DNA of 57,026 nt from Methylococcales bacterium. Its GTDB lineage: Bacteria > Pseudomonadota > Gammaproteobacteria > Methylococcales > Methylomonadaceae. A program made the position numbers and the translations under genes. Position 1 is the stretch's first letter; each line of letters opens with the position of its first letter. The stretch lies in assembly GCA_026399015.1 (NCBI GenBank), contig JAPLRS010000035.1, positions 1 to 57,026 of the forward strand. The letters are read 5' to 3'. The notes under the pieces are model-generated. The model made no database searches and was not told the DNA's origin. It saw only the letters and a program-made list of their open reading frames with translations. Positions 1-8,530 of the stretch are shown piece by piece.

Positions 1-625
1 ATAACCATAAAAACACAATAAATAACTGAAATTTAAGTAAATTTATAAATAAACAAAACACACACAAGACAATAAAAAAGTTAAGATAATTTAAGAAAAC
101 AAGATAAATATGTAGTTTTTTTCGCGGGAATTATTTGTTAAGCACGAAAAACACGGAGCGTTATAAGATTTATTTATTTTAATAAAAAATAGAGCCGAGA
201 GAAGGAGTACCAAGAAGGAGAGAGAACAATAAAAGTAGAAAACGATGGCAGCGGGATTAATAGATAAACGACACCCTCACTAAGCCCATAGACTGAGGAA
301 ACCATCACTAAAGACACGTGATTATTAGAAGCTTAAAATAAAAAAATAACGAAACGACCTAAGCGAATAAGTGATGGCATCAGGTATTTTTAGATATCGA
401 AACTATTGTTTGTCGTATTTAGCAAATACCTCAACCTTAATTAAAAATAGTAGCGTCTATCTAGCAAACTATAGAATCAATTTGCCTAATACTTAGAACA
501 ATAAACAAAATTGAATGATATATCCGACTAACTTTATACAGAGTTAGGCTTTTTTGAGGAAAAGAAAGCGAGACCCATCCATGAATAAGCAAAATAAGTG
601 AGACCACAAGGGGAATAGGACGAAC
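1..625. other. AT-rich interval without a recognisable gene
   Basis: No open frame of useful length with a start and ribosome binding site is present on either strand, and stop codons are frequent in all frames. The base composition is strongly AT-rich with runs of A and T. The only structures seen are two short hairpins listed separately (528-555 and 626-659). It may be an intergenic region or decayed coding DNA; no homology is recognisable by eye. Confidence 0.5.
528..555 (+). terminator. weak intrinsic terminator-like hairpin
   Basis: A 6-bp stem (CTAACT at 528-533 with AGTTAG at 542-547) and an 8-nt loop are followed by GC and a run of six T. The stem is short and AT-rich, so termination would be weak. 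No plus-strand gene is seen directly upstream; if real it ends a transcript from the gene-poor left side. Confidence 0.35.
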
Positions 626-659
626 AATTAGGGAAATAAATCAAACAATTTCCCTAATT
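626..659. repeat. perfect 12-bp inverted repeat
   Basis: AATTAGGGAAAT (626-637) is repeated inverted at 648-659 with a 10-nt loop. It lies about 40 bp downstream of the stop codon of the minus-strand lipoprotein gene. There is no clean T run on the minus strand, so it may be a terminator without a U tract, an mRNA 3' stabiliser, or a protein site. Confidence 0.5.
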
Positions 660-699
660 TGAAGGGTGGAGGGTGTCTCGAATTTTGTGCAAATAACTG

Positions 700-1020
700 T
701 TAATCACGATCTCCATGACCTTCGCGACGCTCGCCACGAAAACCTCTACGATCCCAATGACTGCCCCGCCCTTCATGACCGCCATCATTTCTAAACTGCT
801 CTCGATGCTCATGGTCTCCGTGATAATCATTTCGATGATCATCGCCGTAAGCCCCACCTCTATACACGCCAAAACGACCTATAAAACTTGGATAGGTTTG
901 GCGATAACCACCATACGGATTGTATCCATAGCGTGAATCCTCATAATACTCACCACCATGATGATACGCAGCACAAGATGTCATTAAAATGAACACAGTT
1001 AACAACAATAATAATTTCAT
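700..1020 (-). CDS. small His/Gly/Arg-rich lipoprotein
   Basis: This is a predicted lipoprotein of about 106 residues. The N-terminus is a hydrophobic leader ending in the lipobox-like MTSC, so the Cys would be lipidated and the protein anchored in a membrane of the cell envelope. The rest is low-complexity: Tyr/Gly-rich first, then rich in His, Asp, Arg and Gly. There is no recognisable domain. I prefer the ATG at 1020, which has GGAG 11 nt upstream; a GTG at 1032 would add four residues but overlaps that GGAG. The gene stands alone, with a hairpin downstream. Metal binding is possible from the composition but is not shown. Confidence 0.65.
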   Translation of the reverse strand: MKLLLLLTVFILMTSCAAYHHGGEYYEDSRYGYNPYGGYRQTYPSFIGRFGVYRGGAYGDDHRNDYHGDHEHREQFRNDGGHEGRGSHWDRRGFRGERREGHGDRD

Positions 1021-1134
1021 AAAACGATTCACTCCATCAAGAGGCTATAAAAAAACACGTTATATTATTAAATACAAAGTAATTAAATTTCGCTTAAATT
1101 CTAAGCAATTAATTTATTTTTTGAAGAACGGACT

Positions 1135-2802
1135 CTAAGTAATTTTTTGGGCACCCACCACCGCATCTGCTACACTCCAATACATTTTATGTCGAAATTG
1201 CTCTGGTGCTAATTTTAACAATAAATGTCTTAAAGGATCTTTTACACGCGCCAATAACAAGACTTTATTGTGCCTAGCAAGATGTTCCGCAAACTCTATC
1301 AAACTCTCTGCAGCCGTGCTATCCAAATTAGCACTTTGCTCTAAACTCACAATGAGCACCTTAACATCTTTTCGCGCTTTTAAACGCCGATACATTTCTG
1401 CCAAAAGCCCTTCAACACTTGCAAAAAACAGTGGCGCCTCTGGCCTTAAAATCAACACTCCCAATTGGGGCACTGCCTTAGGATGACTCTCTCTGTCTAC
1501 ATAATCTCGAGACTTACCCAATTCAGCCAACTCTCTTACAACTGGCTGACTAAATGATCGAATGGCTGCCGCTATAGATAATCCCACGGCGAGCAACATC
1601 CCATGCAACACTCCAAATACCAATACAGCCATAATAGCCGCCAACGCTAAATACTGATCTCTATCTATACGCCACAAATACACTAAATTCTTTGGATTTA
1701 ACGCATGACCCAACGCATTGATGACAGCCGCTGCTACTATAGGCTGTGGGATTAAAGCAATCCATTGCTGTCCAAAAACAGTCATTAAAAATAATACACC
1801 CGCGGCAAATACACCCGACATTTTAGTTCTAGCACCTGCATCTTCATTCGCTGAACTCACAGAAAATCCTGCTCCCACAGGCATACCTTGTAACAGTCCT
1901 GATGCTAAATTAGCCGCACCTAATGCCAATAACTCTCGGTTAGAATCCACCTTATTACCATGAATTAATGATAAGCTCCGGATGCTTCCCCAGGACTCAG
2001 CGACAATAATCACCATTAAACCAAAAGCCAACTCACCTAACTGCACCCACTTTTCTATTGATAATTGCGGAATATCTAAATTAGGCACTTGTATTAATAC
2101 CATTCCAACGGTTGCGATATGATAATCAGCTAAATTAAGGCTCGCACTTAAAACAATACCTAAAACTAATACAATGAACGCGCTCGGCAAAGTCGGCCAT
2201 TGCTTCAATACTAATAATAAAAGCAGTCCAGAACCACCAATAAATAAACTCCAAATTGATACTTCATGTATTTGTGAAAAGAGCGCCATATACAATGTAT
2301 AAAGATTAGGCGCCTGCACTGACACACCAAGAAAAACAGGTATTTGTTTACTAATAATAGTAACCGCTAAGGCAAACGAAAAGCCATGTAATACCGGTCT
2401 TGACACAAAAGCAGACAACCTACCCAGCTTAGCCTTTGAGAAAACAAGCAAACCCACGCCAGTAAGTATCACTAAAGCAGCACCTAAATTAAGCATAGCG
2501 CCTGTATCTGAAGGACGCATAGACAATACAACTGCCGCTAACAGAGCAGCTGCAGACGATGTTGGAGCCACTATGGCATAGGGACTTTCCCCTAGAAATG
2601 CATAAATCATTAAACCTAACAATGCGGCAGTAATTGCGGCTTGAATAGTTAAATGAGCGATAGCTGCATAAGCAACAGCCTCAGGTAACAGAATAAATGC
2701 TACAGATAAACCAGCGACTAGATCAGCTAGCAATAGGTGTTTAAATATCTTTTTAACCTGAAACAATTTAGCATTTGTAGACAAATCATAATTAAAAGTC
2801 AT
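1135..2802 (-). CDS. SulP family inorganic anion transporter with STAS domain
   Basis: A 555-residue inner-membrane transporter. Residues from about 20 to 420 are a series of hydrophobic segments typical of SulP permeases (sulfate, bicarbonate or other anions). The C-terminal part, about 440-545, is a STAS domain with the LDSTAAESL loop that corresponds to the phosphorylatable DST loop of SpoIIAA-like proteins. Length and order match the family. Substrate cannot be read from the sequence: SulP members carry sulfate, bicarbonate, molybdate or dicarboxylates. No carbonic anhydrase or sulfate assimilation gene is adjacent. No clear Shine-Dalgarno precedes the ATG at 2802. Confidence 0.9.
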   Translation of the reverse strand: MTFNYDLSTNAKLFQVKKIFKHLLLADLVAGLSVAFILLPEAVAYAAIAHLTIQAAITAALLGLMIYAFLGESPYAIVAPTSSAAALLAAVVLSMRPSDTGAMLNLGAALVILTGVGLLVFSKAKLGRLSAFVSRPVLHGFSFALAVTIISKQIPVFLGVSVQAPNLYTLYMALFSQIHEVSIWSLFIGGSGLLLLLVLKQWPTLPSAFIVLVLGIVLSASLNLADYHIATVGMVLIQVPNLDIPQLSIEKWVQLGELAFGLMVIIVAESWGSIRSLSLIHGNKVDSNRELLALGAANLASGLLQGMPVGAGFSVSSANEDAGARTKMSGVFAAGVLFLMTVFGQQWIALIPQPIVAAAVINALGHALNPKNLVYLWRIDRDQYLALAAIMAVLVFGVLHGMLLAVGLSIAAAIRSFSQPVVRELAELGKSRDYVDRESHPKAVPQLGVLILRPEAPLFFASVEGLLAEMYRRLKARKDVKVLIVSLEQSANLDSTAAESLIEFAEHLARHNKVLLLARVKDPLRHLLLKLAPEQFRHKMYWSVADAVVGAQKIT

Positions 2803-2867
2803 GTATCAAAAATTCAAAAGGGAATAATAAAAGCAAACAGCTAACAACTTCAAAATGACACATTAAT

Positions 2868-3245
2868 TTAAACAATCTTACAATGTATTAAAGCATCCTC
2901 ATCAAACACATAAACCGCACATAAGCGATGATAGCCATCCGCAATAATCACTCTATTATTAACAATATCTCTCACTAATAATAAAGGTGATAAAGCTACC
3001 CCCTTATTAATTTTCTTACAATCTTTCTCAACATGTGAATTACTGACGCCTAATAAGGATAACTGAGAAGCGCGAAAAATATCCTTAGCTTTAAATTGCA
3101 CGATCTCAGATACCTTCAACGCATCAACAAGTTGAATAGCTTTATCTGGACTATAAATAAGACTCAGATAAGAAACGGCAGCCGGATAATCATGAGGCTC
3201 AACATCCTGCAACCAATTAATAATTGCCTCATCAGATCTAGACAT
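2868..3245 (-). CDS. small ParB/sulfiredoxin-like domain protein
   Basis: A 125-residue protein. The C-terminal half has the pattern of a ParB N-terminal (ParB/Srx) fold: SPLLLVRD, then a hydrophobic strand, then IADGYHRLCAVY, which resembles the DGHHR(L)xA core of that family. The N-terminal half is helical and unfamiliar. It lacks the helix-turn-helix and dimerisation parts of chromosomal ParB, so it is not a partition protein in the usual sense. Its start lies two bases after the stop of the small membrane protein gene at 3248-3469, so the two are probably co-transcribed. Function unknown. Confidence 0.6.
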   Translation of the reverse strand: MSRSDEAIINWLQDVEPHDYPAAVSYLSLIYSPDKAIQLVDALKVSEIVQFKAKDIFRASQLSLLGVSNSHVEKDCKKINKGVALSPLLLVRDIVNNRVIIADGYHRLCAVYVFDEDALIHCKIV

Positions 3246-3247
3246 AA

Positions 3248-3469
3248 TTATTTACTCAGTAGCTCGTCATATTTAGATACATGATTAAGCCGATTATTAG
3301 ACTCAATCAACTCTACTAGCAAATGATTTGTTTTTTCTTGCTCAAGAATTTGCCTATCAAGACGAGCTTTAATACCGAAAACAGCAAAAGGCAATAAAAA
3401 CCACAACACCCCTAGCGCAATTAAAAACACCATCCAAAACAACCCGATTCCACCGATTACTTCTGCCAT
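3248..3469 (-). CDS. small single-pass membrane protein
   Basis: A 73-residue protein with one long hydrophobic segment (about residues 5-33) followed by a charged, probably coiled-coil tail (Glu, Lys, Asn, Leu). The shape is that of a small inner-membrane protein with a cytoplasmic tail. AAGGAA lies shortly before the start. It is the first gene of a two-gene unit with the ParB-like protein downstream. I do not recognise a family. Confidence 0.6.
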   Translation of the reverse strand: MAEVIGGIGLFWMVFLIALGVLWFLLPFAVFGIKARLDRQILEQEKTNHLLVELIESNNRLNHVSKYDELLSK

Positions 3470-3620
3470 AACGATTCCTTAAAAATTGGTGAGCGACAGA
3501 TACAGACTGACTACTTATATACAAAAAACATAATCAATCGACACATTCTACAGAACTAAGCCCTCGTTTTATAATTATATTAAAACTGACTAAATCACTA
3601 CTTGATCATTAATAATAAGT

Positions 3621-3657
3621 AAAAAAAAGGGACGCAATCTCAATAGAATTGCCCCCC
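3621..3657 (-). terminator. intrinsic terminator for the VOC-protein gene
   Basis: Read on the minus strand: a stem GGG-GCAAT-type hairpin (pairs 3629-3631 with 3653-3655 and 3634-3638 with 3648-3652, two-base bulge) followed by eight T (3621-3628). It lies about 65 bp after the stop codon at 3721. Confidence 0.65.
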
Positions 3658-3720
3658 CTCTTTATTTGCATTCATTATTAAGACAATAAAAAATGCTATA
3701 GAAATTTACGCAGTTTTTAA

Positions 3721-4953
3721 TTAACGTGAAGCCTGAGCTTGCATAAGCTTTAGATTTTCCTCTACGCCTGCGGCCGCTGTTAAGCCAGCCACATTTTTCT
3801 TAGTGAAAAAACCATCAAAATCTCCAAAACGCTGCACATATTCCACAATTAAAGACGAATGCTCTGATGCACTCGAGAATATTTGCTTTAAACCTTCATC
3901 TTTAGAGCCAATCACATCCAATAAGAAATCTTTACCATTGGCGCGAATAACATCCACCACATAATCTATATTAGCTATGCCATTAGTTTCACCATCCGCT
4001 ACAATTAAGGCCACGTGATGCAACCTAGGTCCGTAATTTCGCACAAAGCTTTCAGTCGGCGATGGTAAACCAACAATATGATTTAAAAAGTAAGGATTAT
4101 TAGCCGCGGTAAATACTTTAGCTGGACTGTTTCTTTCATCCTTAAAATGAATGCTTTTTGTGACATTTGTCGAGGAATTCTGATCATGAATATCATAAGA
4201 ACCCCAATAATAATAACTTGAGAGCGTTAAATACTCCAAAATAGCCACTTCTCGATTTTGGCTATATACCCGAGTCGCCAAATGATCAATTGGCAAAATC
4301 AAGTTCTCGATACCTAAGTTCTTTTGAATGTTTTTAGCATTAATATAAGCTTGGTTCACATCATCCCTAATTACACTCACACCTAAATCATACACGCGGA
4401 TATTTTGCTCAGGTCTTTCCCAATAACCCACAATATTATGTGTATAAGGTGAGGGTTTTACGATTGCCATATTTACAGGCAATTCGAGGTCCTGCATTTG
4501 TTCTGGACTAAAGAAACGAATCTCACGAGATTTCTGAATCTCCACCACATCACGTAAATTAGTGACTCGGAATATCTCTCCCATATATCGGGCATTCGGC
4601 TTAAAAGCACCGATCGGATACACCTCATTTAAGCTTCTAAAGATACCGTGATAATCAGGGTTACGCACCTCACGCACTAAGATATCTGGCACACTCATAT
4701 CAATTCTTAAGACATGAGTAGAGTAAGTTTCTGATTCTAAAGTGACTAAATAATTATAGGGCGTCATCAACGCCAATTCGCCCACATAACTTACGGAGCA
4801 ACCTGGCTCCACATTAATAATTAAGGCATCCACCTGCCTAATCATATCCGTTAGACCAATACGATCGCGATCTTCTAACAACTTGATCAAATACTCGTTA
4901 AACCAAGAAGAATTATATTTATCTCCCTGAATTGGATAAATTAAAGAATTCAT
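3721..4953 (-). CDS. VOC-superfamily dioxygenase-like protein (HPPD-like)
   Basis: About 410 residues. The C-terminal half has the layout of 4-hydroxyphenylpyruvate dioxygenase-type proteins: IDHLATRV, then RLHHVAL, then IVEYVQRFG. Counted from the ATG at 4989, these give candidate iron ligands His236, His325 and Glu383, the 2-His-1-Glu set of the family. The N-terminal half, where HPPD has its diverged non-catalytic VOC modules, is not recognisable. No tyrosine degradation gene is nearby, so the substrate is open. Two starts are possible, 4989 and 4953, neither with a good ribosome site; the shorter form avoids an odd hydrophobic 12-residue leader. A terminator follows at 3621-3657. Confidence 0.65.
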   Translation of the reverse strand: MNSLIYPIQGDKYNSSWFNEYLIKLLEDRDRIGLTDMIRQVDALIINVEPGCSVSYVGELALMTPYNYLVTLESETYSTHVLRIDMSVPDILVREVRNPDYHGIFRSLNEVYPIGAFKPNARYMGEIFRVTNLRDVVEIQKSREIRFFSPEQMQDLELPVNMAIVKPSPYTHNIVGYWERPEQNIRVYDLGVSVIRDDVNQAYINAKNIQKNLGIENLILPIDHLATRVYSQNREVAILEYLTLSSYYYWGSYDIHDQNSSTNVTKSIHFKDERNSPAKVFTAANNPYFLNHIVGLPSPTESFVRNYGPRLHHVALIVADGETNGIANIDYVVDVIRANGKDFLLDVIGSKDEGLKQIFSSASEHSSLIVEYVQRFGDFDGFFTKKNVAGLTAAAGVEENLKLMQAQASR

Positions 4954-5249
4954 AATAACCAAAAATATTCCGTTAAACACAAGGTGCATTTAGCAATTAA
5001 CAGGCCAAAACAAAAAAACTTACTTAAAATAAACACATGCATACCTAGTTTTTAAAGCATCCGTTATTAAACAAGATATAACGCGCTGTAATTACCTAAA
5101 TTCACAACAAAACGCACACTAATGGGGCAAAATAAATTTACACTGCTTTTTATCTAATGCTCCCACTATTCAAAATATCCATTCCAGCGTATATTTTCAA
5201 TCTAGCCACTTAGGTTTAATTCTTTAACCACAATACTCAAACACTTCTC

Positions 5250-5864
5250 ATGAACAAGATCGTTATCATTTATCTCCACGGTTTTAATTCCGCTTCACTA
5301 AACATTAACGGCAACCTTTTAACCAATAAAGAAAAACTTTTGATCATGCAGGAGTTTTGCAATCAAAACGAAATCGAATTTTATACTCCTAATGTAGATT
5401 ATCGTGACTTTCAAAATCTTATAGAAGATATACTCTTCGAATGGAATCAATATCTAGACCGAGGATATAAAGTCACTTTTATGGGATCATCAATGGGCGG
5501 ATTCGCGTGCGAATATTTAGCAATGAAAACCGGTTGTCATGCCATTATGATTAATCCAGCAATCAAACCGAGTGAGTTACTAAAACAATTTATAGGCGTA
5601 ACGAAAAACTTTGAAACGAACTTACCCTATCACTGGGAAAATCATCATTGTGAACAATACCTAAAATATGAACAAGAACTTGCGGATAATCACAAAGCAA
5701 TAGACAGAACCATTTTGTTAGACAAAGCCGATGAATTGATTGATGCGGCAACCACTTTTACAAAATACCAAGCTATAGCTAATGTAGTCAGTTTTGATGG
5801 AGGATCACACGGTTTTGAACATATGCGACAAGCATTACCAATCATTAAACAGCTTCTTTGCTAA
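5250..5864 (+). CDS. YqiA/YcfP-like alpha/beta hydrolase
   Basis: A 204-residue cytoplasmic protein of the UPF0227/YqiA esterase family. It begins with IIYLHGFNS, the oxyanion-hole region, has the nucleophile elbow GSSMGG (Ser81), and ends with GGSHGFEH, which supplies the catalytic His. An Asp before the last strand would complete the triad. Length matches the family (about 190-200). Family members hydrolyse short acyl esters in vitro; the natural substrate is unknown. The 3' end overlaps the convergent mini P-loop gene by four bases. Confidence 0.8.
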   Translation: MNKIVIIYLHGFNSASLNINGNLLTNKEKLLIMQEFCNQNEIEFYTPNVDYRDFQNLIEDILFEWNQYLDRGYKVTFMGSSMGGFACEYLAMKTGCHAIMINPAIKPSELLKQFIGVTKNFETNLPYHWENHHCEQYLKYEQELADNHKAIDRTILLDKADELIDAATTFTKYQAIANVVSFDGGSHGFEHMRQALPIIKQLLC

Positions 5865-6073
5865 GAAAATGTTCTTAACCCTGTAATAATAATTTTTGTT
5901 TCTGTTAAATGCTCAACTAACTCCGCAGCATTCATTTTCAATACGTCTGCATTGTACGTGTGCTCTGACTGAATACTTACATCCAACCCCTGCTCTCTTA
6001 AGTAATTGCCAATGAGAGCTATTAAATGGCTTTTGCCTGATTTTTCAGGACCTTCAATAACAATATTGATCAT
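5861..6073 (-). CDS. mini P-loop nucleotide-binding protein
   Basis: About 70 residues from the ATG at 6073. It starts with MINIVIEG followed by a perfect Walker A, GPEKSGKS, then an amphipathic helix, a beta strand, and a final KIIITG strand that could be a Walker B-like edge without an acidic residue. It is far shorter than any complete P-loop enzyme I know, so it may be a stand-alone nucleotide-binding module or a remnant. An upstream ATG at 6163 in the same frame lies in the loop of the tRNA-Lys terminator and adds unconserved-looking sequence, so I reject it. The stop overlaps the convergent hydrolase gene. Confidence 0.55.
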   Translation of the reverse strand: MINIVIEGPEKSGKSHLIALIGNYLREQGLDVSIQSEHTYNADVLKMNAAELVEHLTETKIIITGLRTFS

Positions 6074-6144
6074 AATGTTCGGCGTAACGGTAGATAAGTT
6101 TATTGATATACTTAGCACATTTATACCTGCGCTAAATTCAGACA

Positions 6145-6178
6145 AAAAAAAAGCAGTAACCAATTAAGGTAACCGCTT
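6145..6178 (-). terminator. intrinsic terminator of tRNA-Lys transcript
   Basis: On the minus strand a 10-bp stem with one mismatch and one G-U pair (6169-6178 with 6153-6162), a TTAATT loop, and nine T (6145-6153). It starts about 15 bp after the tRNA 3' CCA. Confidence 0.8.
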
Positions 6179-6193
6179 ATTTTTATTCTTTGG

Positions 6194-6269
6194 TGGTGGG
6201 TCGTGCGCGATTCGAACGCGCGACCATCGCATTAAAAGTGCGGTGCTCTACCGGCTGAGCTAACGACCC
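6194..6269 (-). tRNA. tRNA-Lys (anticodon UUU)
   Basis: A complete 76-nt tRNA on the minus strand. The acceptor stem GGGTCGT pairs with ACGACCC, followed by A and an encoded CCA. The D arm has AGCTC...GAGC, the anticodon loop is CTTTTAA with anticodon TTT, and the T arm has GTTCGAATC. It lies downstream of queC with its own terminator. The wobble U34 of this tRNA is a classic substrate for mnm5s2U modification; candidate enzymes for the last steps are encoded at 45.5-47.1 kb. Confidence 0.97.
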
Positions 6270-6324
6270 AACAAAGAAAAACTATTATAGTCAAAATAAT
6301 GACTTTTGCAACCACTTTTTTAAA

Positions 6325-6999
6325 TTATTTTACATAGCGCGTTGGATCAAGCTCGCCACTCTCTGAAAAACCAGCTTTTCTAATACGGCAAGCATCGCAA
6401 ACACCACACGCATGCCCATTAACATCCGCCGAATAACAAGAAACCGTCATCTTATAATCAACCCCTAAAGCGGTACCTTGCTTTATGATTTCCGACTTAC
6501 TCAAAGCAATCAATGGGGTATGTATTTTAACCAATTCACCTTCAACACCCGCTTTAGTTGCTAAATTAGCCAAATGTTGAAAAGCGTCTATAAACTCAGG
6601 TCTACAATCTGGATAGCCAGAATAATCGACTGCATTCACACCGATAAATATGTCATTTGCACCTAGGACTTCCGCCCACCCTAAGGCAAAAGATAAAAAT
6701 ATAGTATTTCTAGCCGGTACATAAGTAACAGGAATACCTTCTTGTGGCGTATTAGGCACTGCTATATGCTCGTCCGTTAACGCAGAACCACCAATGGCAC
6801 CTAAACCTAATTTTATTATTTTATGATCTTTAACTTGATAATGTCTTGCTATATTACTTGCAGCAACCAACTCTGCATTATGACGCTGACCATAATCAAA
6901 ACTTAAAGCATAACAGTCGTACCCCTGCTGTTTTGCAAGCGCAAGTACCGTAATTGAATCAAGACCACCTGATAAGAGAATAATAGCTTTTTTTTGCAT
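6325..6999 (-). CDS. queC: 7-cyano-7-deazaguanine synthase QueC
   Basis: A 224-residue cytoplasmic enzyme that converts 7-carboxy-7-deazaguanine to preQ0 with ATP and ammonia in queuosine biosynthesis. It has the PP-loop motif SGGLDS near residue 9, the GQRH region, and a C-terminal zinc site with the spacing seen in [10 protein letters not shown] preceded by the SCY cysteine. Length is normal. It follows queE by five bases on the minus strand, so the two are one unit after cpoB. queD and queF are not in the window. Confidence 0.97.
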   Translation of the reverse strand: MQKKAIILLSGGLDSITVLALAKQQGYDCYALSFDYGQRHNAELVAASNIARHYQVKDHKIIKLGLGAIGGSALTDEHIAVPNTPQEGIPVTYVPARNTIFLSFALGWAEVLGANDIFIGVNAVDYSGYPDCRPEFIDAFQHLANLATKAGVEGELVKIHTPLIALSKSEIIKQGTALGVDYKMTVSCYSADVNGHACGVCDACRIRKAGFSESGELDPTRYVK

Positions 7000-7004
7000 A
7001 AGAC

Positions 7005-7652
7005 TTATTTACCCTGAGCGTCATCCCAAAGTAATTTATGTAATTGTATTTGAAATCGAACTTGCAACTTATCCCGCAGAATTTTTTCAGCAAGTTCAGT
7101 CGGATTCTGCAAACCCATCACTGGTGAAAATAAAACCTCAAAACGTTCATCAAGCTTGTATTTTGCAACCAGCTCTTTTGACCATTCGTAATCTTCATCA
7201 GTACCAATAACGAATTTAATTTGATCTTGTATAGTGAGGAAATCAATATTTTGATAGAGATTCTTACTTAACTCCCCAGAACTGGGAGTTTTAAAATCGA
7301 GCACCTTAACAGCTCTTGCATCGACCTTGGAAACATCTAGCGCTCCACTGGTCTCCAATGAAACAAAAAATCCACTAGCAAGCAATTGCTCAATTAGCTC
7401 AATACAACCCACCTGCGCTAAAGGCTCACCACCAGTGACAGTCACATATTTTGTGCCATAAGTGGCTGTTTGAGCGACAATATCAGTAATGGAAATTCTT
7501 TCACCACCGGTAAAAGCATAAGCAGTATCGCAGTATGTACATCTTAATGGACAGCCAGTTAAGCGAATAAAAACAGTTGGAAGACCAACTGTGTTTGATT
7601 CACCTTGTAGCGAATAAAAAATTTCAGTGATTCTGAGTGAGCTCACTATCAA
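7005..7652 (-). CDS. queE: 7-carboxy-7-deazaguanine synthase QueE
   Basis: A 215-residue radical SAM enzyme making 7-carboxy-7-deazaguanine from 6-carboxytetrahydropterin. The cluster motif is [10 protein letters not shown] (CxxxCxxC), preceded by FYSLQGES and followed by VTGGEPL. The start is a TTG at 7652 overlapping the cpoB stop, or possibly the GTG at 7646; both imply translational coupling to cpoB. It stands directly before queC. Confidence 0.96.
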   Translation of the reverse strand: MIVSSLRITEIFYSLQGESNTVGLPTVFIRLTGCPLRCTYCDTAYAFTGGERISITDIVAQTATYGTKYVTVTGGEPLAQVGCIELIEQLLASGFFVSLETSGALDVSKVDARAVKVLDFKTPSSGELSKNLYQNIDFLTIQDQIKFVIGTDEDYEWSKELVAKYKLDERFEVLFSPVMGLQNPTELAEKILRDKLQVRFQIQLHKLLWDDAQGK

Positions 7653-8521
7653 TTTTTAACTTCGTCCAATTTAAGTATTTTTTTTGCTGCAATAGGAGCA
7701 ACTTGTGATTTTGGAAACTCAGCAGCTATACGCGTAAAGTACTCACGAGCCTTAGACACATTATTCTTATCCATTTCCAACATACCCAGTCTTAATAAAG
7801 CATCAGGCACTTTTGCACCACTAGGATATTTTTCAATTACATCCACAAAGGCTTGATATGAAGCATTATTATCTTTATCAACTCTATACGCCTCAGCCAA
7901 CCAATATTGGGCATTATTAGCATACAAACTTTTAGGATATTTGCTCAAATAAGCTTTAAATTGCTCTATTGATTGAGATGTATGGCCATTTCTTAATTCA
8001 TTATAAGCATTAGAATAATCTTGCTTCTCTGGCCCTGAGACTTCAGTCGACACCTGCTTAGGTGCACTAGGAACTGGTTCAACAGGTGCATCTGACGCCG
8101 GTGCTGACTTTGTTGCTGGAGCCACTTCTGAAGTTGGGACCGCCTGATCAACAGGCGCCTGGCCCGGAACAGATACCCCAGTGGCTTCAGACGAAGTTCC
8201 AGATGTTGCACCTAAACCACCCTTAGTTTCTATACTTTGCAAACGCTCATCAAAATCAGAATACAATTTTGATTGACGCTTCTTTAATTCTTCAATTAAA
8301 AAAGCTTGCTCATCTACTTTGCCAGTCAATTGTTGAACTTCAGACTGCATTTGCTCTAAACGTTGCATCAACTCATACATAGCACTTGTAGGAACTGTAT
8401 TTACAGCACCTGTTGCTACTTGTGTACCTTCGGGATAAGTTGAATTATCAATAACTGCTGGCAATTCTGCTTGCGCACTTGCGCAAGCAGAAAGCAATAA
8501 AATAAGGGTAGTTTTTTTCAT
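7649..8521 (-). CDS. cpoB: Tol-Pal system protein CpoB (YbgF)
   Basis: A 290-residue periplasmic protein that coordinates Tol energy use with peptidoglycan synthesis in the CpoB family. It has a signal peptide with ACASAQA, a coiled-coil segment at about 45-95 for trimerisation, a Pro/Ala/Ser/Val-rich linker at about 105-165, and three TPR repeats in the last 120 residues (YNELRNGHTSQSIEQF, AQYWLAEAY, LLRLGMLEM). The gene follows pal by nine bases and overlaps queE by four. The linker is longer than in E. coli. Confidence 0.95.
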   Translation of the reverse strand: MKKTTLILLLSACASAQAELPAVIDNSTYPEGTQVATGAVNTVPTSAMYELMQRLEQMQSEVQQLTGKVDEQAFLIEELKKRQSKLYSDFDERLQSIETKGGLGATSGTSSEATGVSVPGQAPVDQAVPTSEVAPATKSAPASDAPVEPVPSAPKQVSTEVSGPEKQDYSNAYNELRNGHTSQSIEQFKAYLSKYPKSLYANNAQYWLAEAYRVDKDNNASYQAFVDVIEKYPSGAKVPDALLRLGMLEMDKNNVSKAREYFTRIAAEFPKSQVAPIAAKKILKLDEVKN

Positions 8522-8530
8522 TTAGCTGGA

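Noticed and set aside
715..936. Plus-strand open frame antisense to the small lipoprotein
   Set aside because: Only the minus frame has a lipobox leader and ribosome site; the plus frame is a shadow of the biased composition.
6061..6163. Upstream start of the mini P-loop gene at 6163
   Set aside because: The ATG lies in the loop of the tRNA-Lys terminator, and the added residues do not look like a protein N-terminus before the Walker A strand.
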